Assembly (NCBI GenBank): GCA_002345925.1
Contig: DDWM01000067.1
Coordinates: forward strand, 1 to 8,031
Length of the DNA: 8,031 nt
Direction: 5' to 3'
DNA from: Actinobacteria bacterium UBA2286
GTDB taxonomy: Bacteria > Actinomycetota > Coriobacteriia > Anaerosomatales > Anaerosomataceae
Below the pieces are notes generated by a model. It was not told the origin of the DNA. It did no database searches and worked only from the letters and a program-made list of their open reading frames with translations. The first letter of the stretch is position 1; the number at the start of each line of letters is the position of its first letter. The position numbers were made by a program, and so were the translations under genes. Below, in pieces: positions 1-8,029 of the stretch.

Positions 1-2462
1 GCGCCGCTTGACTGGTACGTGGCCGTGCGACCCCAGAACCTGCACGCGAGCGCCTCGTAGAGCACCGCGCCGTTAACCATGCGGTCGAACTCGGCGTCCG
101 GCGTGGTGGCCTGCACGCTCCCAAGCGTGCGCTCCCAGCGCGAACGCACCTCGGCAAGCTCAGCCTCAACGGCGCCGTCCTCGCGTAGCCGCCGGATGAG
201 AGTGTGCGCCTCTTCGACGGATTCAGTCTGGCCGAGGAAGAACGAGATCTCGGCACTCTGTCCGGGCTCAAGAGTGAGCTTGCGCATGATCGCGCCGCAG
301 TTATCGAGGAAGCGCCCGTTCGAGCCGCCAAGCGCGTGTCGGTGCATCGCGGCGGGGTCGCGCGGGTCGCCGTTGCGACCAAGGAACTCTGTGCGGCTTG
401 CCGTGCATGAATCCACGTCGCAGTCGCTGGCGAGGAACGCGGGGCGTCCTGGGAAGTCGAAGTTGAAGTAGTTGTGAGCCATCAGCATGCGCTCGGAGGC
501 GTCCCACCAGGTGACGACTTGCTGCTGCGCCTTGCTGCGTGAATCGCCGAGAGCCCACTCGATGAAGTGTGTGACCGAGAGGTGACGGGTCCGCTTGGTG
601 AGGTTCTCGAGCTGAACGCGCACGATGCGCACAGGGGCGTCGGCCGCCACGAACCAGTCCAGCGTATGGCTTACGCCGTGGCACGAGTGCTCGAAGCGCG
701 TGTACCCTCGGCCATGGCGCACGACGTGCGGGGCCTCATCGCGGATTGGGAGCAGCGTCGGGCTCCAGAACTCTCCGGTGTCCTCATCGCGGACGTAGAA
801 CGCTTCGCCGCTACCGTCGCTCACCGGGTCGTTGTTCCAAGTGGTGATGCGGTTCTCGTGGCTGTTCTCGGCCCAGGTACAACCGATACCAGCCTCCGAG
901 ACGAGCGCACCGAAGGTCGGGTTCGCGAGCACGTTCGCCCAGGGAGCCGGGGTCGCGGCGTCGCCATCGAGCACGATCACGTACTCGCCGGTCTCCGGAT
1001 CGAAACCGCCGTAGCCGTTGTCGTGCACCAGCTCCGGTCGCACGAAGATGGGGAGCGGGTCGTGAATGGCCGCCGAGACGGGCACGAGCTGGTCCGGCTC
1101 GGATTCATGCACGGCACGCAGGTTCAGGTGCAGTCCGATCGGGCCTCCGTCGCCGGTGAGGACCGCGCGCGCGACGCTGTCGAGCAGGTTGCGGACTTCG
1201 GGTGAGACCTGGTCGGCCACTCGGAGATGTACGCCGCCGGGACGATCCTGGAGCTGCAGCGCGTGTCCGGTGCGCAGGAGCATGCGCAGGCGGCCGTCGA
1301 GTTCGGACGCGTATGCGCTCGGCTTGGTGTTGAGGATGACGAGGTCGCACTCGAATCCTCGCGAACGCCAATACTGGTGCGCGAGCAGTGCCTGCCGCAC
1401 AAGCGGCGTCTCCTCGAGGTGCTCGATCTTCACGAGCAGGATCGGGAGGTCGCCCGAGATGCCGATGGACCAGAGCCCCGACATGGGAAGGCGGTTCTCG
1501 ACTTTTGTGAGTATCTTGAGGCGCGATCGCGGGTCGGTCAGCAGCAGCCGTGAGGCCAGACGCTGGAAGACGACGGCCTCCTCAGGTGTGATGCCGAGGT
1601 CGCGCAGTTCTATCTGGCTGGTGGACCACGCAAGGTCGAGCGCGCGCTGGGCGGCCCGGATATCGCCATATCGCTCGGCGAGTGACACGGCGTCCTGTCG
1701 CGTCTCGGCGGCACCGGTCGTGAAGGCAAGGCGCGCGGATTCGCCTGGACCGACCGTGAGCGTCTGTCGGATGGCGCAGATCGGATCGAGCACCGCGCCG
1801 ACAGAGCCGGTGAGCCTGCCGTCGCCCCAGATCGCGCGGGCGTCGCCCGGCGTGTGAAGTCTGCCGAGAAATGCCTCGCGGTTGGTCTCGTAGCTCCAGT
1901 TGCACGCGTCGCCAAGTTCACATGCGAGCACGTGCAGGCCCCACGGACGGTCCTCGTGAGCCGAGCGCGGCCGACGGCTGAAGAGCAGCGCCCTGTGGGC
2001 GTCGATCACCTCAGTCTCCACGAACAGATTGCTGAACGCCTTGTGCGCATGGTCGGACTCGCCCTTGGCGAGCGTGACCTCGAGGTACGACGTCACTTCA
2101 AGGTGCAGCGGGTGCCTGCGGCGGTTCGTCACCGTGATGCGACGGACCTCCACGTCATCTTCGGGCGAGACCACGACCTCCGTGTGCGTCTCGATGCCGT
2201 CATCCATCCGGCGGTACTCGGCCTTATCCGCCGAGAAGGTGACGTGGTATTCGTCGGGCTCGGTGCAGGTGGGCTGATACGCTGCCGACCAGACATGGCC
2301 GCTCTCTACGTCTTTCAGGTAGAAGAACGTGCCCCAGCAGTCGCGGGTGACGTCTTCGCGGTACCGGGTGATTGTGTGGTCTTGCCAGCGGCTGTAGCCG
2401 CCACCGGCGTTAGTTGCCATGACCGAGTACGACCCGTTCGACAGGAAGTGCGTTGCCGGGAT
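1..2462 (-). other. GH94-type phosphorylase modules of the glucan synthase, partial
   Basis: Residues about 1635-2454 contain two successive GH94-type beta-sandwich regions. The first has LSNGSYSVM, GGGYSRW, ITRYRED, CWGTFFYL and, after a helical linker, GLWSIGISGDLPI (1964-1976). The second has NGYGGFDPETGEYV (from 2116), TPAPWANVLANP, FGALVSEAG, ENRITTWNNDPVSD and VRDEDTGEFWSPT. These precede the (alpha/alpha)6 phosphorylase barrel, of which only the first helix and RFWGRTATYQSSG are in the window. In characterised Cgs enzymes this part controls chain length by phosphorolysis. Whether the catalytic Asp is kept cannot be seen here. Confidence 0.85.
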
Positions 2463-5400
2463 CGTCGTGTCGGCAAGTGGATACGAGCGGTGGACCGGTG
2501 CCGCGATCTCGCGCACCGAGCGCACGAACTTCACTTCCTCCACGTGCGGCTGTGCCAGCTGAGTCCGCCTCGGCACGCGTTCTTGCAGCAGCAGTTCGGA
2601 TGAGCGTACGACCGGGTCGGCGTGGAAGCGCTGTTGCATCCGGTCTTGGGTGAGCATGTTGCCGATGGCCACCAGGCTCATGCCCTGGTGGTGCGCCATG
2701 TACGCCTTCACGAGCGCACGCTCGCGGCCGGCGGGCACGCGACCCGGTGTGTAGTCGACGGCCTCGAAGTAGCCGTATCGGCCCTCGGCACCCTGGGTGG
2801 AGAGCAGGTCGAGGTTGTCGAGCGCCGCGCGTGGGGCTATCGGGAGCGCGAGTACCGTGGCGTACGGTGCGATGACGATATCGTCGGAGAGGCCTCGCTT
2901 GAGTCCGAGACCCGGTACGCCGAATGCCTGGTACTGGTATGTGAGTTCGACGTCTTTGGCATTGAATGCGGATTCCGAGACGCCCCACGGCACGCCGCGC
3001 TGCTTGCCGTACTGGATCTGCCGCTTCACGACATTGCGGTACGTCTGGTGTAAAAGTGTCCCCGGGAAGTCGCGCATTACCAACAGTGGCATCAGGTACT
3101 CGAACATGCTGGCGCTCCACGACACCAGTGCGCGGCCGCCTTCGGTCTGCGTGAGCGAGCGGCCAAGTCGGAACCAATGCTCCTGCGGAACGTCGCCCTT
3201 GGCGATCGCCAGGTAGCTCGCAAGCCGGCATTCGCTGGCGAGCATGTCGTAGAACGAGTTGTCCAGGCGTCCCTCGGCGGTATTGAAGCCGATCGAGAAG
3301 ACCATCCGGCTTGAGTCGAAGAGCATCTTGAAGTCGGCGTTCTCCCACATCTCCCGAGCCATCTCTGCCGAGAGACGCAGTTCGGCAAGGAGCTGGCGCG
3401 CGGTGCCGCGGCGGCTGCGGATGCCGTCTGCAAGACGTGTTGCCCACGCCGCCGTGGCGTCGTCGAGACCGGTGGTGTCGTCCAGGCACGCCAGGACAAC
3501 GTCGAGTCCCTCGGCAAGTCCGACGAGGCTTGGCACGTTGCGGGTCACCGGCAAGAGCGCCTCTGCCCGGTCGCCGGTGGTGAATGCCTCCGGCACGATT
3601 CTGAGCAGGTGCGCCCAGGGGGCGAACGACTCGATATCTGCGAGGTGCTCGTGGAAGCAGTTGCGGACTTCGTCGATAGCGCTTCTGACGCGATCCAGCG
3701 ACACCGATGAGCCACGTAGCGCCGCAGCGCGGGACGGGAGTGTCTCGGTCACGGCCCCAAGCCCGAGCAGCAGCGAGCGCCACTCGCCAAGGTCGGCAGG
3801 CGGCCGGTCGAGTTGGATGCGTCGCCGGAGCTCCTCGAGCGATGTGCGCAACTCGGTGACCATCTCGATCGGACCGATCACCTCGCGTTGCTCGAGCAGT
3901 TCTTCAATCGCGAGCAAGACTGTGTCGGCCATGCCGTCCAGCAGTTGGGCATCGAGCAGTGGCCGCTCGGCAAGTTCGATCAGGCCCACTCGCAGTACGA
4001 GCAGGTGCCCGGCGAGGTTACCGCTGTCGACGGTGGAGACGTAGTTGGGGCGAAGGGGCTGGAGCGTGGTTGTGTCGTACCAGTTGTAGAAGTGACCACG
4101 GTAGCGCTCCATGCCGGCCATCGTAGTGAGCGTTTGAGTGGTGCGGTCGATGAGTCCGCGCACGCTCACATAGCCGAGGTCGTATGCGGTTAGGGCAGCA
4201 ATGAGCTGCAGGCCGATGTTCGTGGGGGAGGTGCGATGAGCAACGGCGTCCTTTGGGTCTTCCTGGTAGTTATCGGGCGCAAGCCAGTGGTCCTTGGCCG
4301 TCACGAAGGTCTCAAAGAAGCGCCATGTCTTGCGCGCGATTCGCCGCATCGTTGCGGTGTCGGACGCCGTGAGGACGGGAGGCTCGTGTGGCGTGAGCAT
4401 ACTGACCCGCCATGCGATAAACGGAGCTGCCGTCCACAGCACCAGTAGTGGCGCTGCGGAGATCAGCGATATCGGATCGGCGACAGCTGCGGGCAGTGTG
4501 ATCGCTACGAGCACTGCCTCGCCGGACCACATCCGTTTCAGGAAGCCCGCCGAACTCGAACCCAGGCGACGTTCCGACTCGGCAGCCGTCTCCCACTCCA
4601 GCATATTGCGGTGCGAGACCGTCATCCGCCAGAGCGCCCGGCACATCGCATCCAGCATCACGAAAGCCTGGTGCGGGAGTACGGTCAGGCTCAGAAGTGC
4701 GCGTGCCGAGTCGCGCCAGAAGTCGCTCATGATCGAGTGTGTGTCGCCGCGAACGTCGGCGCCGCGGGGACGGAAGAGCAGTGAGTCGGCGATGCTGAAG
4801 TAGATCGGGAAGAAGACGATTGCAAGCATGGCCGTTAGCCACACCCAGTCGAGTCCTGGCAGCGCCACCCAGCCTGCGCCCGCAAAGAGCATCATCGTCG
4901 GTGCGAGCAGGCTTCTCCGCAGGTTGTCGATGATCTTCCAACGGTGCAGCAGCGACAGCGGATTACGTTCGCGACCCTTCGCTGTAGGCACGGTGAACCC
5001 GAGCCACGGCAGCGTCTGCCAATCACCGCGAACCCAGCGGTGCAGCCGGGCGACATGCGAGCTGTAGCTGGCGGGTTGGTCATCGAGGACTTCGATGTCG
5101 CTAGCGAGCGCGGTGCGCAAGAAGTTGCCCTCGAGCAAGTCGTGGCTGAGAAGGGTGTTCTCGGGGAAGCGGTCTTCGAGCACGGCGTTCATCACGTCGA
5201 CCTCGAAGATGCCCTTACCCGTGAATGATCCTTCTCCGAAGACATCCTGGTATGTGTCCGAGACGGCCCCGGCGTACGGGTCGACGCCGGTCATGCCCGA
5301 GTAAAGCCATGCGAAGGGGGAGCGTTCGGCTCCCTCAAGCGACATGCCCACGCGCGGCTGCACGAGACCGTAGCCGCGCACGACGCGCCTGCGGCTCTCA

Positions 5401-7364
5401 TCGAGCTGGGCGCGGTTGAGTGGGTGCGCGATCGTCGAGATGAGCTTGCGGGCTGCGTCTCTCGGCAAGACGGTGTCAGAGTCGAGCGTTATGACAAACG
5501 TGACGGTAGGCAGAACGGAGGTATCGCCGTCCACGGTCGAGAAGCTGGTCTCGGGTGTCCCGCGAAGAAGCTGCGAGAACTCATGCAGCGCTCCGCGCTT
5601 GCGCTCCCAGCCCATCCAGACTTCATCGGCGGTGTTGAAGCGGCGCCCTCGCACAAAGAGGTGGAATGGTCCGGTCGTGCCATTGCCGTACGTTGCGTTC
5701 AGGGTGGCGATGCCGTGGCGTGCCGCATCGATTACAGCTGCATCATTCGGCTGATGCTCCTCAGACCCACCTTTCAGATCGCCGAGCAGTCCGTAGAGCA
5801 CGTTGTCGTCCCGGTTTGCGAGGTACGCGAGTTCGAGGTTGTCGATGATGGCCTGTGTGCCACCGGGTGATGTGAGCAGCGCCGGTATGACGACCATCGT
5901 GCGGTGTGCCGCCGAGACAGGCTGCAAGAAGTCGAGCTTGGGCAGTATTCGCGCTGGCCACAGTGTCGATGACACGCGATTGACAACATTCACCGCGAGG
6001 TCAGAGAGAGGGATGATAGAAAGGATGATCAGGGCGGCGGTCCACCAGACACCCACGCCACGGCTAACCACATACGCAGCCATACCGAGCGAGAGAAGCG
6101 CAGTCAATATGCCAAGGAGACCCCAGAAGATAAGACCCTTACGCGCCAAGGGGCCGCGGTAAGCGAGTTCCCGAATGCGGGGGCGGTAGCTTAGGCTGCG
6201 CTCCAGCCGGTATCTCCCTGCGCTGATGAGGTAGTGGCCAACGTGCCCACCGATCGGATCGGCCGCGTTTCGGCGCAGTGCGTCGAGAGAGTGGCTTAGA
6301 ACAGCTTCAGCCACGGCGATTTCGGAGTGAGCGCAGCGCTCGGCGATCTTTTCAATCGAGTGACGGTAGCGGTCACGTGACACGAAATCCATCCGACCAT
6401 ACACACCGGAGGGGTCCTCTCGGAGGATCGCCTCAACGAGCGAGCAGTCTTCAAAGAACTCCCGCCATTCAAGCGCGCCGAGGAATCTGATGCTCGTGAT
6501 TGCGTTGGCCACCGATACCTGGTCGGTCGCCTGCGATTGGTGATCCGCGAATGTGAGCTGCTCAAAGGAGTCCGAAAGACCGCGTACTGTCGACTCAAGC
6601 CACGCGATTGCCGGCTCGATGTTAGGGTCTTGGTCCTGTAGCCGCTGGGAGAGTCGGATGAGGAAGCCGGGGTTCGCGTCCATCTTCGCGCGGGACAACT
6701 GATCGACCACAGAGCCGACGTCGCTGCCCGGTGCCTGCGCTGCTGCCAGAATACGGTTGGCCCACATATCCGCCGAGACGCTGGCGTCGTGCGCGGCGCG
6801 CACCCGAAGAGATACCCGGCGAAGGTTTTCCACGAGGCAGACCCGGAGCATGATCGGAACGGCCCAGACTTCGCCGATAGTGAGAGGCGAGACATCCTGA
6901 AACGCCATGACAAAGCGCTCGAGGTGTTCGCGGTCCAGACGAGCGTCGGTCGCGGTCACCAGGAGAGCGACAGCCTCGAAGATCCGGGGGTAGTCCCTGA
7001 GCTCGCCTTTGAGAAGTCTCGGCAGCTCTGAGCCATAATCCTCGGGCAGGTCGTCTCGGACGGTGCGAATCTGCTCTTCAATCAAGTAGAAGTTGTCGAG
7101 CAGCCATTCAGCCGACACCGATACCGGTATCTGTTTGCGGACTGCCGAGGCCAGACTTCCGTACACGGCGGTGAGGGACTCTTCGGCGCGCTCCAGAAGC
7201 GGGAGCAGCGGTGTGGCTCGCAGTGAGCCGGCCGAAGTCCACTCTTGCGACCCCGCAAGGCCGCGCGCGGCTTCCGCGAGGCGTTCGGCGCTCAGAATCT
7301 CCCCGCGAAGGGGATCATCGCCGGACGGCAGTATCCAGCGTTGCGATGAGTCGTTTTTTGCCAT
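1..7364 (-). CDS. ndvB: Cyclic beta-1,2-glucan synthase, C-terminus cut by window edge
   Basis: This inner-membrane enzyme polymerises UDP-glucose into beta-1,2-glucan, trims the chain by phosphorolysis and closes it into a ring (known for the Cgs/NdvB/ChvB family). The frame is open for 2454 codons. The N-terminal region (1-400) includes FYLIEEQIRTVRDDLP, typical of the family. Membrane segments lie near 409-433 and 438-461, then around 819-838, 841-862 and 949-985. Between them is the GT84 domain with DSD (628-630), HDLLE (741-745) and RLHRW (773-777). The cyclisation module follows (about 1010-1590), then the GH94-type modules, with LSNGSYSVM at 1641 and NGYGGF at 2116. The last visible residues, RFWGRTATYQSSG, lie just before the family's FRDQLQD catalytic segment, so roughly 400 residues are missing. 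I chose ATG 7364 because GAGAG precedes it by 7 nt. An in-frame ATG at 7436 would add 24 residues but has no visible ribosome binding site. No frameshift or stop is seen. Confidence 0.95.
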   Translation of the reverse strand, partial: MAKNDSSQRWILPSGDDPLRGEILSAERLAEAARGLAGSQEWTSAGSLRATPLLPLLERAEESLTAVYGSLASAVRKQIPVSVSAEWLLDNFYLIEEQIRTVRDDLPEDYGSELPRLLKGELRDYPRIFEAVALLVTATDARLDREHLERFVMAFQDVSPLTIGEVWAVPIMLRVCLVENLRRVSLRVRAAHDASVSADMWANRILAAAQAPGSDVGSVVDQLSRAKMDANPGFLIRLSQRLQDQDPNIEPAIAWLESTVRGLSDSFEQLTFADHQSQATDQVSVANAITSIRFLGALEWREFFEDCSLVEAILREDPSGVYGRMDFVSRDRYRHSIEKIAERCAHSEIAVAEAVLSHSLDALRRNAADPIGGHVGHYLISAGRYRLERSLSYRPRIRELAYRGPLARKGLIFWGLLGILTALLSLGMAAYVVSRGVGVWWTAALIILSIIPLSDLAVNVVNRVSSTLWPARILPKLDFLQPVSAAHRTMVVIPALLTSPGGTQAIIDNLELAYLANRDDNVLYGLLGDLKGGSEEHQPNDAAVIDAARHGIATLNATYGNGTTGPFHLFVRGRRFNTADEVWMGWERKRGALHEFSQLLRGTPETSFSTVDGDTSVLPTVTFVITLDSDTVLPRDAARKLISTIAHPLNRAQLDESRRRVVRGYGLVQPRVGMSLEGAERSPFAWLYSGMTGVDPYAGAVSDTYQDVFGEGSFTGKGIFEVDVMNAVLEDRFPENTLLSHDLLEGNFLRTALASDIEVLDDQPASYSSHVARLHRWVRGDWQTLPWLGFTVPTAKGRERNPLSLLHRWKIIDNLRRSLLAPTMMLFAGAGWVALPGLDWVWLTAMLAIVFFPIYFSIADSLLFRPRGADVRGDTHSIMSDFWRDSARALLSLTVLPHQAFVMLDAMCRALWRMTVSHRNMLEWETAAESERRLGSSSAGFLKRMWSGEAVLVAITLPAAVADPISLISAAPLLVLWTAAPFIAWRVSMLTPHEPPVLTASDTATMRRIARKTWRFFETFVTAKDHWLAPDNYQEDPKDAVAHRTSPTNIGLQLIAALTAYDLGYVSVRGLIDRTTQTLTTMAGMERYRGHFYNWYDTTTLQPLRPNYVSTVDSGNLAGHLLVLRVGLIELAERPLLDAQLLDGMADTVLLAIEELLEQREVIGPIEMVTELRTSLEELRRRIQLDRPPADLGEWRSLLLGLGAVTETLPSRAAALRGSSVSLDRVRSAIDEVRNCFHEHLADIESFAPWAHLLRIVPEAFTTGDRAEALLPVTRNVPSLVGLAEGLDVVLACLDDTTGLDDATAAWATRLADGIRSRRGTARQLLAELRLSAEMAREMWENADFKMLFDSSRMVFSIGFNTAEGRLDNSFYDMLASECRLASYLAIAKGDVPQEHWFRLGRSLTQTEGGRALVSWSASMFEYLMPLLVMRDFPGTLLHQTYRNVVKRQIQYGKQRGVPWGVSESAFNAKDVELTYQYQAFGVPGLGLKRGLSDDIVIAPYATVLALPIAPRAALDNLDLLSTQGAEGRYGYFEAVDYTPGRVPAGRERALVKAYMAHHQGMSLVAIGNMLTQDRMQQRFHADPVVRSSELLLQERVPRRTQLAQPHVEEVKFVRSVREIAAPVHRSYPLADTTIPATHFLSNGSYSVMATNAGGGYSRWQDHTITRYREDVTRDCWGTFFYLKDVESGHVWSAAYQPTCTEPDEYHVTFSADKAEYRRMDDGIETHTEVVVSPEDDVEVRRITVTNRRRHPLHLEVTSYLEVTLAKGESDHAHKAFSNLFVETEVIDAHRALLFSRRPRSAHEDRPWGLHVLACELGDACNWSYETNREAFLGRLHTPGDARAIWGDGRLTGSVGAVLDPICAIRQTLTVGPGESARLAFTTGAAETRQDAVSLAERYGDIRAAQRALDLAWSTSQIELRDLGITPEEAVVFQRLASRLLLTDPRSRLKILTKVENRLPMSGLWSIGISGDLPILLVKIEHLEETPLVRQALLAHQYWRSRGFECDLVILNTKPSAYASELDGRLRMLLRTGHALQLQDRPGGVHLRVADQVSPEVRNLLDSVARAVLTGDGGPIGLHLNLRAVHESEPDQLVPVSAAIHDPLPIFVRPELVHDNGYGGFDPETGEYVIVLDGDAATPAPWANVLANPTFGALVSEAGIGCTWAENSHENRITTWNNDPVSDGSGEAFYVRDEDTGEFWSPTLLPIRDEAPHVVRHGRGYTRFEHSCHGVSHTLDWFVAADAPVRIVRVQLENLTKRTRHLSVTHFIEWALGDSRSKAQQQVVTWWDASERMLMAHNYFNFDFPGRPAFLASDCDVDSCTASRTEFLGRNGDPRDPAAMHRHALGGSNGRFLDNCGAIMRKLTLEPGQSAEISFFLGQTESVEEAHTLIRRLREDGAVEAELAEVRSRWERTLGSVQATTPDAEFDRMVNGAVLYEALACRFWGRTATYQSSG
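2595..4337 (-). other. Cyclisation module (glycoamylase-like, GH189-type) of the glucan synthase
   Basis: Residues about 1010-1590 match the glycoamylase-like middle part of Cgs proteins, now linked to ring closure by transglycosylation (family GH189). Visible family patches are APDNYQ, TSPTNIGLQL, HFYNWYDT (1091-1098), PNYVSTVDSGNLAGHL (1106-1121), WGVSES with Glu1464, GYFEAVDYT with Glu1534, and YMAHHQGMSLVAIGN near 1560. The two Glu residues are candidates for the acid/base and nucleophile roles, but I could not align them to a characterised enzyme. A helical stretch rich in Leu and Glu lies between the first and second groups of motifs, as in other members. Confidence 0.8.
4965..5942 (-). 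other. GT84 glycosyltransferase domain of the glucan synthase
   Basis: This is the UDP-glucose-dependent polymerising domain, residues about 475-800. It opens with PKLDF and TMVVIP, followed by LANRDDNV, as in NdvB proteins. The DSD triplet (628-630) in ITLDSDT fits the metal/UDP-binding DxD motif, HDLLEG (741-746) fits the catalytic acid region, and RLHRWVRGDWQ (773-782 and flank) fits the Q/RxxRW acceptor-binding motif. All expected GT-A processive motifs are present, so this domain looks active. Membrane segments flank it on both sides, which puts the active site on the cytoplasmic face. Confidence 0.9.
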
Positions 7365-7484
7365 ATCCACGCTCTCGGTTCGGTACTCCGGCCTCGCGCG
7401 CGCAAGCGCGTGATAGGAAGGCCCCCAAAACACCATTGTGCCACGAAACCGAGTCTCGGAAGCTCACTTCTCACGGCACGCCCT

Positions 7485-7513
7485 TTGCTGCATGATACCT
7501 AGTAGGGTATATC
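7485..7513 (+). promoter_or_regulatory. Putative sigma-70-type promoter of the rhodanese gene
   Basis: TTGCTG at 7485-7490 resembles a -35 box (3 of 6 to TTGACA). It is followed, after exactly 17 nt, by TATATC at 7508-7513, a weak -10 (4 of 6 to TATAAT). The spacing is ideal and the position, about 20 nt upstream of the GTG start, suits a short leader. The hexamers are not strong and short AT-rich matches occur by chance, so this is a moderate call. The inverted repeat at 7495-7510 fills most of the spacer and overlaps the -10, the usual arrangement for repression. Confidence 0.45.
7495..7510. promoter_or_regulatory. CsoR/CstR-like operator
   Basis: ATACCTAGTAGGGTAT is an inverted repeat with perfect 5-nt arms, ATACC and GGTAT, around a 6-nt centre. 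On the minus strand it reads ATACCCTACTAGGTAT, closely like the ATACCC...GGGTAT operators of the CsoR/CstR repressor family, including the B. subtilis copZA site. CstR-type members sense persulfides and often control rhodanese genes; CsoR members sense copper. The downstream rhodanese favours the persulfide reading, but this is inference and no regulator gene is in the window. Confidence 0.5.
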
Positions 7514-7521
7514 TGTACCTC

Positions 7522-7529
7522 GGAGGAGG
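7522..7529 (+). promoter_or_regulatory. Strong ribosome binding site fixing a GTG start
   Basis: GGAGGAGG lies 5 nt before GTG 7535. It is close to a full anti-16S complement and decides the start, since GTG is not an ATG and a signal peptide with the expected basic N-terminus begins directly there. Confidence 0.85.
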
Positions 7530-7534
7530 CTTCA

Positions 7535-8029
7535 GTGAATCGATTCAAACAACGACTGGCGGGCAGACGCCGCGTCCTTATCGTGGCAGCAGCTGCGGTA
7601 GCGACGGTGGCCATGCTTATCTCGGCGGGCTGTGGCGGAGCGCTGCCGGCTACTGGCAACGTCAGCAACAGTGGTGCGCAGGCACTGATCAAAGACGGCG
7701 TGCGCATCGTCGATGTTCGGACGGTATCGGAGTTCGAAGCCGGACACATCCCCGGGGCCGAGAACGTGCCGCTTGACCAGCTCAGCGTGGAGATGGCTTC
7801 GTGGGATACCGCCGAGCCGATTCTCGTATACTGCGCGGTCGGCTCGCGCTCCATCGACGCGATGCGCATTCTCAACGACGCGGGTTTTGAGAGCGTCTAC
7901 AACCTGCAGAACGGGATCGCCGCCTGGGATGGCGACGTGACCACCGATGACGCTGGCCCGGCTGCTACCGGCATTGCGCCTTCCATAAGTGGGCTTCCGG
8001 TGATGTACGAGTTCTACACCGACTGGTGA
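7535..8029 (+). CDS. Exported rhodanese-like protein with start of a thioredoxin fold; probable selenoprotein read as truncated
   Basis: The 164-residue reading begins with a signal peptide: a basic N-terminus (RLAGRRRVL), a hydrophobic stretch (14-29) and a lipobox-like ISAGC with Cys33, so the protein is probably lipid-anchored outside the membrane. The Arg11-Arg12 pair could also support Tat export. A single rhodanese domain spans about 45-135: IVDVRTVSEFEAGHIPGA, the loop YCAVGSRS with persulfide-forming Cys100, and AGFESVYNLQNGIAAW. The loop suits a thiosulfate or polysulfide sulfurtransferase. After a short Gly/Ala/Pro linker, GLPVMYEFYTDW (153-164) matches the beta-strand leading to a thioredoxin CxxC, and TGA then stands at the first Cys position. 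If TGA is a true stop, the thioredoxin part is a useless stub. If it encodes selenocysteine, the gene continues beyond the window. The rhodanese call is firm; the substrate is unknown. Confidence 0.9.
   Translation: MNRFKQRLAGRRRVLIVAAAAVATVAMLISAGCGGALPATGNVSNSGAQALIKDGVRIVDVRTVSEFEAGHIPGAENVPLDQLSVEMASWDTAEPILVYCAVGSRSIDAMRILNDAGFESVYNLQNGIAAWDGDVTTDDAGPAATGIAPSISGLPVMYEFYTDW
8027..8029 (+). other. Candidate selenocysteine codon (TGA)
   Basis: The TGA follows FYTDW, where thioredoxin-like proteins have the first Cys of WCxxC. The two bases after it are CC, so the next residue would be Pro in any reading, giving W-U-P-x-C if a Cys follows. Bacterial SECIS hairpins lie just 3' of the codon, outside this window, so the needed RNA structure cannot be inspected. 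An ordinary stop from mutation or true termination remains possible. Confidence 0.65.

Larger units (their letters stand above)
7365..7534. promoter_or_regulatory. Divergent intergenic region
   Basis: This 170-bp stretch separates two genes that start away from each other, so both promoters should lie here or within the start of the opposing transcript. The half next to the rhodanese gene holds an operator-like inverted repeat, promoter hexamers and a strong ribosome binding site. The half next to the glucan synthase holds no clear promoter. Part of it (7365-7436) stays open in the synthase frame and could code if the upstream ATG is used. A GC-rich palindrome around 7397-7412 lies in that part. 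Confidence 0.7.

Noticed and set aside
567..2603. Several long plus-strand open frames (567-1205, 1066-1857, 1854-2603)
   Set aside because: They lie antisense to the GH94-type modules of the synthase. High GC removes stops from the antisense frames, the proteins have no recognisable domains, and no ribosome binding sites or operon logic support them.
2410..3783. A 457-codon open frame on the minus strand
   Set aside because: It is offset by one frame from the glucan synthase on the same strand. Its translation is Arg/Pro/Ala-rich with no recognisable motif, while the synthase frame here carries clear family motifs.
4312..4941. A 209-codon minus-strand open frame
   Set aside because: It overlaps the membrane and linker part of the synthase in a different frame and has no membrane segments or motifs of its own.
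6296..6913. A 205-codon minus-strand open frame
   Set aside because: It is out of frame with the synthase N-terminal region, is rich in Ser and Arg, and overlaps a stretch whose correct frame joins the start codon to the GT84 domain without a break.
7397..7412. GC-rich palindrome (CGCGC...GCGCG type) considered as a terminator or attenuator
   Set aside because: The loop is only 2-4 nt, no T-run follows on either strand, and it sits between divergent starts where no terminator is expected. Alternating GC runs of this kind are common in such DNA.
7471..7875. A minus-strand open frame opposite the rhodanese gene
   Set aside because: It is antisense to a gene with a strong ribosome binding site, a signal peptide and a clear rhodanese domain, and it would cover the promoter and operator region.
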